This document shows positions 1 to 11,460 of a stretch of 64,000 nucleotides of DNA, piece by piece. The notes beneath the pieces were generated by a model. That model did not search any database. It was not told the DNA's origin and saw nothing but the letters and a program-made list of their open reading frames with translations. The stretch covers positions 11,682,001 to 11,746,000 of the forward strand of contig JARFIW010001104.1 in NCBI GenBank assembly GCA_036346225.1, in the 5' to 3' direction. Made by a program: the position numbers and the translations under genes. Source of the stretch: Platerodrilus igneus (taxonomy: Eukaryota > Arthropoda > Insecta > Coleoptera > Lycidae). How positions within the stretch are numbered: position 1 is the stretch's first letter; each line of letters opens with the position of its first letter.

Positions 1-85
1 TGACTGAGTTAGAAATAAAACCTTAAAATCATTGGCACTTATATCGCTTGTGTGGGAATCCTGTGTTTTTGACCCTTTCCTATGA

Positions 86-1183
86 TTAATGTTTCCATTT
101 GGTACTATTGTTGTTACCGGATTTTTTAATAAAATTATCATAAGCCTTTGTTTTTGCCATGACTAAGGCTGATCTGTAATCATATTTTAGCTTGTTTACA
201 AAAAGTTTTAGTTTATCATTATGTAAGACTTTATATATGTTTGCAAAAAATAAGTAATTTTCACGCATATCATTTAGTTTTGAGTTGAACCACTTTACCT
301 CAAATTTAGATTAGACCAACTTAGTTTTGCATTTTTCAGGAAAATTAACCTTAACGGCTAGTTTAAGTATGTCCAGGAAGTGTGTACACTTGTCGTTAAT
401 GCATAAATCGATGTTAATAAAGTTCCAATCATATTGTTGGAGGTACATATAGAAGTACAATTTGTCCAAAGATGAGAAAGGTTGTATAACTTGTAATGAA
501 GATGTATTGTTTGTTTTATGATTAAAAACAAACTGTGTTAGAAGCCCATAATGGTCAGAAAGGCCTGTATCGATAGAACGACATTTTATGTTTGTAATAT
601 TTGTAAGGATGTTATCCAAACAGTTATGCTTACGTTGCCCTCGTATTTATAGGATGTAAACCATAAGTTGCGTTGAAATCAATTAATTTTCGAACATTGT
701 GTTCATTTGTTGTTCGAAATATACATTAAAATCGCTGCAAACAGTCAAGTTTGTGTAAATTAGGTTACCAAGTGATTTGCAGACATTGTAAAAAATTTCA
801 CAGAAAAGGTTGATAGATCCACTGTTAGGTGATCTGTAAGACGTGATTACAGTGAGATTAAGAGATTTAAAATGAACACCTGACAATTCAGCATGTCTTT
901 TCATAGAAAATTTGGCAACTTTATCCAAGTTAGTTGCTTTATTAATTAGTTTTTCATTTACAAGAATTGCTACACCACCCCAAGAGTGGTTTTGTCTAAC
1001 AAAAAATGATAATGGGTATAAACTGTTGATTTTTAAAGATTGCATTTCATTAAAGTTTAAGTTAATTTCATTAAGACATAATATATCACAGTTGACATTA
1101 CTCGATAATAAAATTTTAGGATATTTGCCTAATTTTTTATGCAAAAGATTCCAATGACTTGAAAGTACAGCTGCATCTACCAC
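86..1183 (-). mobile_element. Non-LTR retrotransposon fragment (endonuclease and linker)
   Basis: Three blocks read on the minus strand in the order expected for ORF2 of a jockey/CR1-type element. 1183-683 is the N-terminal part of an APE-type endonuclease (a segment reading CLNEINLNF, then GGVAILVNEKL and SYRSPNSGS). 619-311 carries the endonuclease C-terminal motif GLSDHYGL. 268-86 is the linker before the reverse transcriptase (NKLKYDYRSALVMAKTKAYD). The blocks are in different frames or separated by stops, so the copy is dead, and it runs off the left window edge. The linker closely matches the one at 60.6 kb (NKLKYAYRHALKNAKINAYD), so both belong to one family. The + strand ORF at 912-1157 is a shadow. 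Confidence 0.8.
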
Positions 1184-1389
1184 TTTTAGATGAGAACATT
1201 AAAAATCGTGGAGGGAAGGATAGTAAGGGGGAACCAAGCGTCGAAAACCATAACAGTTTTGAGTCAGTGAAGTGATCCCTTCACTCATACCTCTTCCTCT
1301 TTCTTACGTCTATGATATCTTGGCTTCGTCAACGAAGACCGCCACTGGAACACTGATCGAAGAAACAACCACCAAAAGACTAACCAAAT

Positions 1390-2040
1390 CTATGATCTCC
1401 ACAGAGTAAGTTTTTGCAATATAATTTAAAAGGCTTTGACGCCCCAGGGGAAATTAATCTTATAGATTTGCATGATTATATTATTATGTTATTGCATTAT
1501 TTAAAAAAAACACCGTTACAAATAATGGTCCCAATATTGATCCCCGTGGTACGTCATACATCACATCTCTTAAGGTCGATAATTCACCAAAGGAAATCAC
1601 TTATTTATTTTTGCATTAAAGTAACGCCTTCAATGACCCTTTATAAAAACGTGGATTTGTTTGTCTTCGATAACTTAAATCCATATTAAAATGAAAATAC
1701 TTGAAACACACGGGGTTTATTTATGATTGTACACATTCTTATCAGAAATGTATTTTAAAAGGTAACAACTTGACAGTGACAAATTTCGTGCTGGTACACA
1801 CCTAAAAATATATGACAAATCATAACTAGGCCTCATTTGCCTACTAAAAGATTTTTTTTAAACACACGAGTGTTGCAAGTTGCAAGAAAGTTTGTTATCA
1901 GTGGCAGTGGTAATGTCATAGATAGCTTTAGCAAGGGCCGTTGTACTACTATAACCACTCCTAAAGCTAGATTGTAAACCAGGAATATCCATAGTGCCTA
2001 GGTACTTCTTAATCTGTATTTCAGGCACCTTTTTGGGTAC
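1390..2040 (-). mobile_element. Non-LTR reverse transcriptase fragment
   Basis: On the minus strand about 1990-1880 reads SSFRSGYSSTTALAKAIYD, the region in non-LTR reverse transcriptases that usually reads GFR-x2-HST-x2-AL. About 1590-1500 reads VPRGSILGPLF, equivalent to the VPQGSILGPLLF motif just before the YADD box. Frames are broken and no YADD box is visible. It lies upstream of the endonuclease fragment at 86-1183 on the same strand, an order that does not fit one element, so it is probably a separate insertion. Confidence 0.6.
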
Positions 2041-2721
2041 TTTAAGATAACCTAACCCAGCCTAACTCGTAGGAAATTAAATAATTAAGTTGCGGTATTC
2101 CTTGATTATGGCGTTTGCCATGTTGAAATATCAATGTTCTTCTTTTCTTGGTTCTACAGGGTGTGGGAGTTTTAACGGCATCAATAAACTAAATTTACAG
2201 TGAAATTTGTTGTTGCTTACCTGCAACATACAAGAACAAACAGATATGATAAAGGAATGGACTTAGGACATAGACGAGGTAAATTTCACTGCATTATGAA
2301 GCATTACTTCTCTCTCGTTTTTGAGATACAATAGTTGCGTGTAGGATACTATTATGGCCACCGTTGTTTTTCTTAACTGTTCTTATTGGTCGAAGCAATG
2401 ATATATATCCCTTCAAATCGTGGGAAACATCTACACCGCAAAATACACAATAATAATTATAAATAATTCCCCGAGCAGTGCTGAGAACTCAAAACTGCAT
2501 TTACTTAATAATAACAACATTCTAAAAAGCCCCGAAGATAATTACAAGACCTACTTTGTGCTGAATTACATATGTAATATCCCTAGATGCTAAAACTGTT
2601 TAACACAACTATGTGTAATATACTTTATTGTTGATTTGAAATCTCCTGTGATTAATTATTAAAACAAAGAAAGCCATTCTGAATCCAAATGAGACGTAAC
2701 AACTTATTTATTTTGTTATAG
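2041..2721. other. Unassigned A+T-rich sequence upstream of the first recognised host exon
   Basis: No coding frame or repeat was recognised. Upstream exons of the LRR gene must exist, but I could not place any here. The end (2701-2721) is a polypyrimidine tract and AG acceptor. Confidence 0.4.
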
Positions 2722-3095
2722 GTGGCGATTACTTAATCGAAATCTGTGGTCGTTATCTAAACATTTATGGTCAGAGTGCCTTAAGATTTATTGATAAACC
2801 TTGGAATCCATCAAAATCAAAAGATGTTACTACAGTTCATTTTAATTATGCAAATTTTAATGGCATTATTGGAATATTAAATAAACTTAAACATCGTTTT
2901 CCAAATGTTGATCATTTTACATTTAAAAATACAAATATTCAATATTTAGGGCAACTGAATGCATTAGCAGAACTCCAAGGTCTTTCTTCGTTAGACATAG
3001 ATGATGAGGGGAATCCTGTTACTACTAAAGAATGGATTAACTATGCAATTTATCGACTTTCACATTGGGGTTTAAGATTTACGAATGGAAGAGAG
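2722..3095 (+). CDS. LRR-gene exon A
   Basis: Open reading with no stop in one phase (two bases of a split codon, then GGC GAT TAC). It is flanked by a TTTTGTTATAG acceptor and a GTATTG donor. It encodes about 124 residues with leucine-rich-repeat spacing near residues 45-90 of the exon. Confidence 0.75.
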
Positions 3096-6000
3096 GTATT
3101 GAAACACAAATAGTATTAAAACTAACATTAGTTTTTATTTTAGATTACAGAACAGGATATTCAGAATGCTAATAAAGAATATCAAAGTTTAAGTGATATA
3201 GTTTTGTGGTCGTTGCCTAATGTACTTTTACAACCTTTACTGGTTCGATTGCAGTTGGATGTTGGACAAAAAAGTGCCGAGCAAAATGCCAAAAAATGGC
3301 TTCTGTCAGCAGATCCTGCTTTAAGAAACGTTGTAATAAAAGAATCTCTTCAGTGGAAAAAAGGAACCAACTCCCAGGTATGTAACGGGTGTTCACATTG
3401 AGTGTAATTGTCACTCTTTTTTCATCGTTGAATTGATGTTAAAATTTCTGATTGTCAAACAAGATATTCCTGTTTATGTATTTAGTCCTGTCTGAACGGA
3501 CCTGCACTTTGAAGAAATTCTAAAATAGTATAATTAGTGGAATAGCTTGCATGTTTCACTGAACTAAAGAGACAAACTGTAGATGTAATCAAATTAGTGG
3601 GGTCTTGCGAGAAACCAGACTAAAACAGGTCCCCTAAAGAGGGCAGCAGCCCTTTCGGTAGTTTGAGTGGCATAGACCATAGGGGTTGGTATGACATTCT
3701 AAGACACACTACTGCGATGTGGAAGACAACGGGAAACCACCACATTACCTCCCAAGTACACAGTGTACCAAAAATGTTTTTAATAATGATGCCAAAAGAT
3801 TCCAGAGTTAAAATAGTCTTTCTTCCATTTGGATCTTCGGGAGAGGACCACTTCGGAGGATGTGACCGGTAGGTTCAATAGGAAGAAAAGAAGAACTGAG
3901 AACATCTTGCGAGTTGGGAGCGTGGAATGTTAGAATCATAAAGCAAGTAGGCAAACTAAAAAATTTGAAAACTGAAATGGATAGTCTAACATTAAATATA
4001 GTAGGAATAGCGAAGTTAGGTGGCCAGAGGCAGGAGATTTTTGAGCGATGACTTTAGTGTAATTCATACAGGATCAGAAGAAGAAAATTTGCATGTGGTG
4101 ATAGTTATGCTGAAAAAGATAGGACACTGTAGAAAACTACTTACAAAAGAACGAAATGGTACTAATGTCTAGATTAGAATTTAAACAAGTAAATACAGTA
4201 GTAATACACTATAATTTTCTAAAAATTTGGTAATTCCAGTAGTAATACAAGTATACATGCCCCTTCTGGCTACAGTGAAGAAGAGGTAGACGCATTCTAC
4301 AAAGATATTGAAGACATACTAAGATTTGTAAAAGGACATGAAAATTTAATAATTATGTGAGATTTTAATAGGTGAGGGTAGGGAAAGAGCAGTAGTAGAT
4401 TTATTTGGTTTAGGCACGAGAAACCACAGAAGAAATTGGCTGGTAGAATTTTGCGACAAAAACAATTTAACCATCACAAACACTTTATTTTGTAGGGTAT
4501 TATTTAATTTTCCGTCAAATGTCCATCTTATTATCCACTCTCTGGCAAGTGGGATCTGAAGATGGACCTACGCATTTTTATGGAATCCAGGTTAAATAGC
4601 GACTGCTTTTAAGTGCTGCTTATTATGTTTATTGTTCAATTTATTCGGTTAATCAATCTGACAGTTTATTGCATTTATTTTATTTATTCTGCTGCTGGAT
4701 CAAGTCTACAGATTTCAGGTGTGGGCACCATATTAAAAATATAATTTTCAATTTACGTATTTGTAATGTTAAGCGCCATGTCCAAAAAGAACACCATTAC
4801 TGAACAAATTACTCGATCCAATGCAACCAAAGAAAGCAGCCCTGATTTAAACGTGAGTGTTAGAAAATTCAGCATATTAATGATGGATGATATTATCCAA
4901 ACAACAGTTTGCGGAATTATGTTATTCCAACAATCACAACAACCTTCAGATTGCACTACAAAGCCACGAAGTTCTGCAAGTGTCAATGTGAAACTAGCAT
5001 TTAGCAATCATGAAATTAGCAAGTTATTTCCTGAATTTAACGGTAAAGACCTAGACGTAAATGTTTGACTAGAAGGGATTAATACTGTATAAACCACCTA
5101 CCAAGTAGAAAATGAGGTTATCCAAGTAATTGGCGTGGGAAAACTTAATAAACAACCTAGAGAATGGTACAGTTTGAATGGATTATATTACTAGGAATTG
5201 GGTTACACTTAAATTAGAAATACGAAAAATGTTTGGTGCTCGATAAAATATTGTTGTACTATGCAAAAAGTTTGAGAACTGAGTATGGAAATTAAAAAAT
5301 TTAATGAACAATTCACATCATATTATCACGATAAAGTTTTGTTAGATAACAATAGTGCCGTTTCTGAACAAGAAATGATCTAGTACATTATCGATGGGTT
5401 GAATGACCGCACTTTGCAAAGCCAAACTAGAATGTTACTTCACAATATTATGACAGTTGAGATTTATTCAAAATTTTAAATAATGTTTGTGACGAACGTG
5501 CATCGTATAAATCTACTTTTATTCCCTCCAGCAGTTCAATCTGAAGTAAGAATTTTAATGTTGCACAGCCATCTCATACTAATAGAAAATTTCAGTGTTA
5601 CAATTGCAATGAGGATGGTGGTGGATTTAATAATTGTAAGAAACCAAGTAGACCAAAGGGAATCATGTTTTACTTGTGTTACAATGGGCCATCGCCAAAA
5701 AGACTGCCCAGAACAACGAGTTGACACAACTGCACATATTGTTGAATGCAATACAGCTAAACTGTATGGAGTTAACCTAAAATTTAATGTTAATGATGAT
5801 TATTTAGATGCATGTACATCTTCAATTAGCAACCTTTTAGATCCAGGGTCATATGTTTCTAACGAAAGTTATTTATATTTTTATTTTGTTTTCGACTTTA
5901 TTTAAGGTCGGTTTGACGCAGCTCTAATCTCTTTTCTAGTCTGTGCTAATCTAAAAAGTTCTACATACCCTTCACAACCTAAATTTCTAATAATTTGACT

Positions 6001-9000
6001 AATATAGCTTGGTCTAGGTCGTCGTATACTCTTCTACCTTTATCCTATCTACCTGGCTCTACATAGATATTAGCAACCCGATGGTTGTTAAAGAACTCGA
6101 ACTTGTTTACATGATTCTCATCTATAAGGAAATGAAATATTACCCGGTTATCCCCTCCAAAAAAGGAAAAGTTTTAAATTTATGTTTAAGGTAAGGCTTA
6201 AGCAACGAATCGCTGCCAACATGCCAGACTGCTAACTAATTGTGAGTTATGTCACGGTGACGTTTATTAAGTTATATGTTATAGTAAGGCTTAAGCAACG
6301 AATCTCTACCATCATGCAACACCGCTAACTAATTGTGAGTTATGTCATGGAGATATTTATTAAGTTATATGTTATTATGGTAAGGCTAAAGCAACGAATC
6401 GCTGCCAACATGCCACACCGCTACCTAATTGTGAGTTATGTCATGGAGATGTTTATTAAGATATATGTTATGGTAAGGCTTAAGCAGCGAATCGCTGCTA
6501 ACATGCCAGACCGCTAACTAGTTGTGAGTTATGTCATGGTGACATTTAGTTAACTGATTTTGATTTATTTTTTTTCTTTTGTTTTCGAACTTAAGGTTGG
6601 TTTGACATAGCTCTGAATTCTCTTGTATTCTGAACTAGTCTAAAAAGGTCTACATACCCTTCACAACCTAAATCTCTAATAATTTGACTAATATAGCTTT
6701 GCCTAGGTCGTCCTACTCTATTTATATTTGGTAGTCTATAATCTAAGACCTTACTAAATAGTCCCTCATTTCTTAACTGGTGCCCTATCATTGTTTCCAC
6801 ATACAGGGTTCCTCACCTATCCTTTTATAAACTTCCTCATTTGTTACTCTATCTGTCCAACTAATCTTTACATTCTCCTATAACACCAAATTTCAAAAGC
6901 TTCTATCTTTTTTTTATCCACCTCTTTAATTGTCCAAGTCTCACTACCGTATAATAAGACGCTCCATACATACTTAAGAAACTTTTTCTATTATCTAAAC
7001 TAATACTATTAGCTATTAGTAACTCTTTCTTTTTTAAAAACATTTTTCTAGCTTGAGCTATTCTACCTACTATATCCCTTCTGCTATGTCCGTCTTTTGC
7101 AATTATGCTACCTAAATAGCAAAATTCATCTACCTCCTCTAACTCGGTATTACCTATTTTTAATTTTGGTTTAGAACTAGGCTGTAACTCACTTGTCATT
7201 ATCTTTGTCTTTCCTGAGTTAATTCTCATACTATACATGTCTATTTTCTGTCCCTGTACACTAATACCTATCTCTTTTCTCTCTCTAGCTAAGTTTAAAG
7301 CTTTCCCAGTATAAACATTAACAATCAAGGGAAATAGTATACAGACCTGTCTAACACCATTTCTACTCTTAGCTTCCTTTTCTATTTCATCAAATCTAAT
7401 TATTACGCTTTAGTTTTTATATAGACTAAATAATTTTTGTATCCCTATGAGAGATTCCTATTTTTCGCAAAACCGTGAACATAATAATCCAATTAACCCT
7501 ATCAAATGCTTTTTCTATATCTAGAAGCGCGAGATGAGTCTTTTATTTTTTGTAACCTTTTTTCGATAATTATCCTAATCATTAGTATCGGGTCTCTAGT
7601 CCCTCTGTCTTTACGAAAACCATATTAGTCTTCGTCTAAATAATTCTCAGTCAAAGCTTCTACTCTATTTTTAATTATTATTGTTAGTATTTTGCAAGCG
7701 TGGGAAGTTAAACTAACCGTTCTAAAACTCTCAAACCTATCAGCTCCTGATTTTTTTGGGATTGGGATAATAATATTTTTTCGAAATCCATTGGGACCTC
7801 ACCTGTGTCATATATTATTTTTACTAATTCATATAATCTGTCTAAAGTTTTCTGACTTGCATACTTTATTAATTCTTCGGGTATGTCATCTATCCCAGGT
7901 GCTTTATTTAGTTTAAGATCCCTAACAGCTCTATCAAATTCCTCTCTTAATATTGAGTACCCTATTTCTACATCCTCTACTTAGTCGTTCTCTAACTCAT
8001 CCATATCGTCTCCTTTATATAAATCTTCTAAATATTTTTTCCATCTATCTGCTACCTCAACTTTATTTATTAGAAGTTCATTATTTTCATCTTTAATACC
8101 ATTATATTTTTTCCAATCTTCCCCGAAAAAATTTTAACTGCCCTGTAAGTCCCGCCTGTCTTACCTACTCTCAAATCATCTTGTATTCCCTTACAATTCT
8201 CCTCCATCCATTTATTTCTAGCTTTTCTACACTCATGTACTATCTTATTTTTAACTCTATTATATTTTTGCTTACTTTCACTATCTAATTCTCTGAAACG
8301 TTTAAGTTTTCTTCTATTCTGTATTAAATCTAATATCTTCTTGGTTACTCAGGGTTTTCTCGCTTCTACTTTTTTCTTACCTATAGTCTTTGTTGCTGTA
8401 TCATGTACAGCCCTTTTTATTTCTTTCCGTCTATTTTCTACGTTACCTCCTATAGCTATCTCTTTGATCTTATTATCTAATACTTGTTTATATTCCTCTT
8501 TTACCTCACTATCATTAAGCTTACCTAGATCCTATCCCTCTATTTTAGCCTTTCTCAATTTTTAAATTTTAGATTACACTTCATTTTAACTAAGCCTCTG
8601 GATAACTACGGCAGGTTTTAACTTGGTTTCTAAATCTTTGTTTAACTAAAATATAATCTATTTAGTATCTAGCCCTATCACCTGGCGCTTTCCAGGTATA
8701 TCTTCTTCTAACATGTTGTTCGAATAAGGTGTTTGAATTACTCTACTGAAAGTATTGTTAAAGAATTTTTAGAAAGAGATTTCCAAGACATTAACGATTT
8801 AAAATTAAATATTTTGGATACATTTGAAACTGATGTCTGTATTGAAACTGAAGTTAATATGATTCTCTTTATTTTTTGTAGTGCCAGATTTAACGATGAC
8901 ATATGGCTCTATCTTAGGAGAGATTTTATTTCACACCCCCAATGTACAAATTTATATTGGTGGTGAATTACATATTAAACACAAGGGCAAGAGTTCAACC

Positions 9001-10547
9001 ATTGATTCAGATGATAGTGGTAACAATTTAAATTTTCAAAATGATGTCAATGAAATTATGAATATCAATTACATGCAGCACCCAATAACGGTTACTGAAA
9101 GCCTTTTAATAAATAATAATTTACCTAACGATATTAAATCACATGTTGAAAAACTTTATTACAACGATTGTGTAGTGGCACATAAACTACAGCAGCCTAA
9201 AATAGATTTTGAAATTAAGTAAGAGATCACCACAAGCATGGTCCTTTTTTGCACAATCCTAGATGTCTTTCATTTTATGAGAATTACAAAAACTTTTAGC
9301 TGACTTTCAAAGTCAAAATCTTAATAGGGAAGGCGACTCTCAGAACTGCTCTCCAATTGTTCTAACGAAGAAAAAAATCAGGCGAATTACGTATGTGTAT
9401 TGATTTCCGAAACTTAAATAAATACTTAAGGCGTGACTTATTTCCAATCTCTTTAATTGATGATCTTTTAGAACGTTTACAGGGAAAGAAATACTTTACG
9501 TAACGTGACCTGAAAAACACATTCTACCATGTTTTCTTATCAGAAGATTCAATAAAATTTTATTACTTTCACGACTCCTTTAGGGCAATATAAATTTTTA
9601 AAAATGCCGTTTGGCGTGAGTAGGAATCGTTTGGTGTTTGTCCGATTTTTTAGCAAAATCTTTAATGTTTTAATTAGCGAAAATAAATTATTGATTTATT
9701 TCGATGACCTTTTAATCGCCACAGGAATTGAGAATAGACAAATGTACAACCATATTTTTGGTGTATAATAATAATAAATAATAATGTTTTATTTCTGGCT
9801 ACGGAAATAGAATGCCAAGGGTACCACATTAATCATGAAGGAGTTAGTCCCAATGTTAATTATCTTACTGAAACATTAACTAAAGCAGAGGAAAGAGCTT
9901 TTCTATTTTCTAAACCAGCATAGTTTAGCATGTGAACCTTCTTCATTCGAAGATGATGATGTCATAGGCGCCATCGTTATACATTATTAATCAAAACAAA
10001 TTAATCCTAAAACTGCACTACTTTAGAATACAAAGTTACGATGATAATATCATTCTTAACCTTAAAACCGCCATAATGGATTTGACAACTGTTGATTTTG
10101 AACAAAGTAAGATTACAAAATAATCCTTCCTTAGATCAAGAATTCATTATATTTCTTAAAGGAAATAACTCTAATCCTATTGGTGGGATATTCCAATACA
10201 GAAACAATTAAAATGAAATATGATTAAACATTTCAACGGAATATTATAATTTTAAGTACCAAGGAAGTTTTTTGTTGCCATGATCATTAAAACATTTTTA
10301 AATTAATAACAAAACATTTGTCGGAAATGATTTATAATTGTTAATTTTGTAGGAGGACCTTCAGTTGAAACAGAAAACAAAATTGCATATAAGCAATATC
10401 CTTGGAGCAACTTGTAATGCAGTAAACAAATTAAGACTGCTAGATTCTGAGTGGCCTGGCATACTTCACGAAAGTGTACGTAACATTTTATTGGACTATA
10501 CTCATATGGATATGTACATGAAGAAAAAGTTACAAGAACTGAAGTAA
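2722..10547 (+). CDS. Leucine-rich-repeat protein, LRRC49-like, 3' exons (partial gene)
   Basis: Three exons join in phase to encode the C-terminal part of a cytoplasmic-type protein. Exon A (2722-3095) begins GDYLIEICGRYLNIYGQSAL and includes FPNVDHFTFKNTNIQYLGQL and the segment AIYRLSHWGLRFTNGREIT, a leucine-rich-repeat C-cap style ending. Exon B (3144-3377) and exon C (10353-10547) are helical; exon C ends in a charged helix (MDMYMKKKLQELK) and a TAA stop. The sites are canonical: GT donors at 3096 and 3378, AG acceptors before 2722, 3144 and 10353, all joins at codon boundaries after the first. From memory the sequence is most like LRRC49, a protein linked to the tubulin polyglutamylase complex; that name is an inference and another LRR family is possible. 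The 5' exons are not in the window. The last intron (3378-10352) is packed with retroelement relics. Confidence 0.7.
3144..3377 (+). CDS. LRR-gene exon B
   Basis: Seventy-eight codons between a TTTTATTTTAG acceptor and a GTATGT donor, in phase with exon A. It encodes ITEQDIQNANKEYQSLSD and onward, ending KKGTNSQ. The intron before it is only 48 bp, a typical small insect intron. Confidence 0.75.
3590..4510 (+). mobile_element. RTE/BovB-type retrotransposon 5' fragment (leader and endonuclease)
   Basis: The leader at about 3605-3870 looks like that of insect RTE elements (GGGCAGCAGCCCTTTCGG, a segment reading SGIDHRGWYDILRHTTAMW, then a GAGAGGACCACTTCGGAGG block). From 3915 a degraded endonuclease reads WNVRIIKQVGKLKNL, then IQVYMPLLATVKK, then GLGTRNHRRNWLVEFCDKNN, with several stops and frameshifts. 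It breaks off near 4495 without any reverse transcriptase. It lies in the last intron of the LRR gene. Confidence 0.7.
4511..4765. other. Sequence before the gypsy gag; LTR or leader not resolved
   Basis: A+T-rich and non-coding. Being directly upstream of a gag-like frame it may be the remains of a 5' LTR or leader, but I see no LTR boundary or primer-binding site I can defend. Confidence 0.25.
4766..5870 (+). mobile_element. Ty3/gypsy relic: gag and start of protease
   Basis: A degraded gag begins MLSAMSKKNTITEQITRS at 4766 and passes through several stops and frameshifts (TGA at about 5066, TAG near 5380). About 5660-5712 encodes a CCHC zinc knuckle, CFTCVTMGHRQKDCP, typical of Ty3/gypsy nucleocapsid. 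The frame after it (about 5755-5870) could be the start of the protease. Coding stops at about 5880, where an oppositely oriented RTE relic begins, and gypsy-like sequence resumes at about 8733, so one gypsy copy appears split by a later insertion. Confidence 0.65.
5885..8730 (-). mobile_element. RTE-type retrotransposon relic (RT and 3' end)
   Basis: On the minus strand about 8300-8100 encodes an RTE linker (KQKYNRVKNKIVHECRKARN, then MEENCKGIQDDLRVGK). 7328-6903 encodes the C-terminal RT region (SGKTKIMTSELQ, EEVDEFCYLGSIIAKDGHSRR, RIAQARKMFLKKKELL). 6800-6591 encodes the tail (GRPRQSYISQIIRDLGCEGY). Many stops and frameshifts lie between. A second copy of the 3' tail lies at 6060-5885, and between the two tails is a tandem array (6192-6548). 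The element lies inside the gypsy relic and inside the last LRR-gene intron. Confidence 0.7.
6192..6548. repeat. Tandem repeat, four units of 93-96 bp
   Basis: Units start at about 6192, 6285, 6381 and 6474, each with TAAGGCT(T/A)AAGCAACGAAT or a one-base variant. The rest of the unit contains AATTGTGAGTTATGTCA and TTTATTAAGTTATATGTTA. The array lies exactly between two copies of the same RTE 3' end, so it is probably part of the element's 3' region or arose by unequal exchange there. Confidence 0.9.
8733..9900 (+). mobile_element. Ty3/gypsy relic: protease-RT linker and reverse transcriptase
   Basis: 8881-9222 reads ILGEILFHTPNVQIYIGGEL and onward, a pol linker that ends in a stop. From about 9350 a frame-broken RT follows: IVLTKKK, MCIDFRNLNKYLRRDLFPIS, DLKNTFYHVFLSED, LGQYKFLKMPFGVS and the active-site block LIYFDDLLIATG (YFDD in place of the common YMDD). 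It continues the gypsy copy at 4766-5870. No RNase H or integrase was recognised before 10.1 kb. Confidence 0.65.
9901..10352. other. Intron end with a dispersed repeat
   Basis: Non-coding. About 10145-10245 is similar to 52615-52715 (both contain ATATTTCTTAAAGG, TATTGGTGG and AAATGAAAT in the same order), so it is a dispersed repeat, present upstream of an exon in both host genes. Confidence 0.5.
10353..10547 (+). CDS. LRR-gene terminal exon C
   Basis: Follows a TAATTTTGTAG acceptor, in phase with exon B. Sixty-four codons and a TAA stop encode a helical tail with NILGATCNAVNKLRLLD and WPGILHESVRNILLDY. An ATAAATAA motif at about 10630 could act in polyadenylation. Confidence 0.7.
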   Translation, partial: EDLQLKQKTKLHISNILGATCNAVNKLRLLDSEWPGILHESVRNILLDYTHMDMYMKKKLQELK

Positions 10548-11317
10548 TTCAAAGTTCACTGCCATTTAAAATGTTATAATGTTATCAAGCACAGTATTAA
10601 TACATTAAGTACAAAGTTTGTTAATGTTGATAAATAAATGAGCTGAAAACTAGTAAATTTTCAAATATATATAATTTTTATAGACTATGTATTTTAAAAA
10701 CAGTTACTTAAATTATACGAATTTGAGTTCCTGTCATTAATGGTGCTGTAAACACCAACATGAAATTACAGTAACATTTCAGTTGTTCAGAAATAAATTT
10801 TTCCGGAAATTGTTCAAAAATTTTGACATTTCTGATAAAATTTCTTAAAGAAAAGTTGAATATTTCCAAGCGTTTAATCATTGCCAAGCAACGTCAAATC
10901 ACTGTAAGGAAATATTCATTACCGTGCTGTAGAGAAATAATATGTGTATACATATGGAATACAAAAATGACTGAGAAGATGCTTTCATGGTAAGTTCTAT
11001 TTTAACAATCTTAACACATTATGTAAATATAACAAACAACTAACTTCAGAATGTATTTGATTCTGAAGTAAGTTGTGTGTGATATTTTCAAGTATTTTAC
11101 AATTAATACAATATAGAATTTGTGTCATTACTTTAAAAAATACCAGAAATCATGTTTCAATGTGTCAAGTTTGACAATTCAATCTCTTGATAGGAACGTT
11201 TCCATGGTTACGCAAAAATTTTTACTAAGAATTTGACAACTCCATTTATTTATAAATAAAATCAATCAGGTTTTTTTTAAATGAGTATTTTAATTTTTCC
11301 GTTTTTAACGATTTGCG
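10548..11317. other. Downstream flank of the LRR gene
   Basis: A+T-rich sequence containing the likely 3' UTR. No further gene or repeat was recognised. Confidence 0.4.
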
Positions 11318-11460
11318 AAAAATAGTATGTATATCACGTAGGAAAAGCAAAATTCTTAGACTCCGTGTTGCTTGTTTCGGTTTGCACCTCGACAAGCAAT
11401 CTTCACGTCCTTCGGGAATGTCGAGCTTTTCCTACTACGTATATAATATACTATTATTTT
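11318..11460. repeat. Short fold-back (MITE-like) element
   Basis: Left arm 11318-11348 (AATAGTATGTATATCACGTA, then GGAAAAGC) is an imperfect inverted match to right arm 11424-11460 (GCTTTTCCTACTACGTATAT, then AATATACTATT). The centre holds a second hairpin between CTCGACA at about 11388 and TGTCGAG at about 11419. It is non-coding, about 143 bp, and would fold into a cruciform. Confidence 0.65.

Noticed and set aside
6192..6548. Regularly spaced repeats that might suggest a CRISPR array
   Set aside because: The units are 93-96 bp head-to-tail with no unique spacers, lie between retroelement ends, and the genome is eukaryotic.
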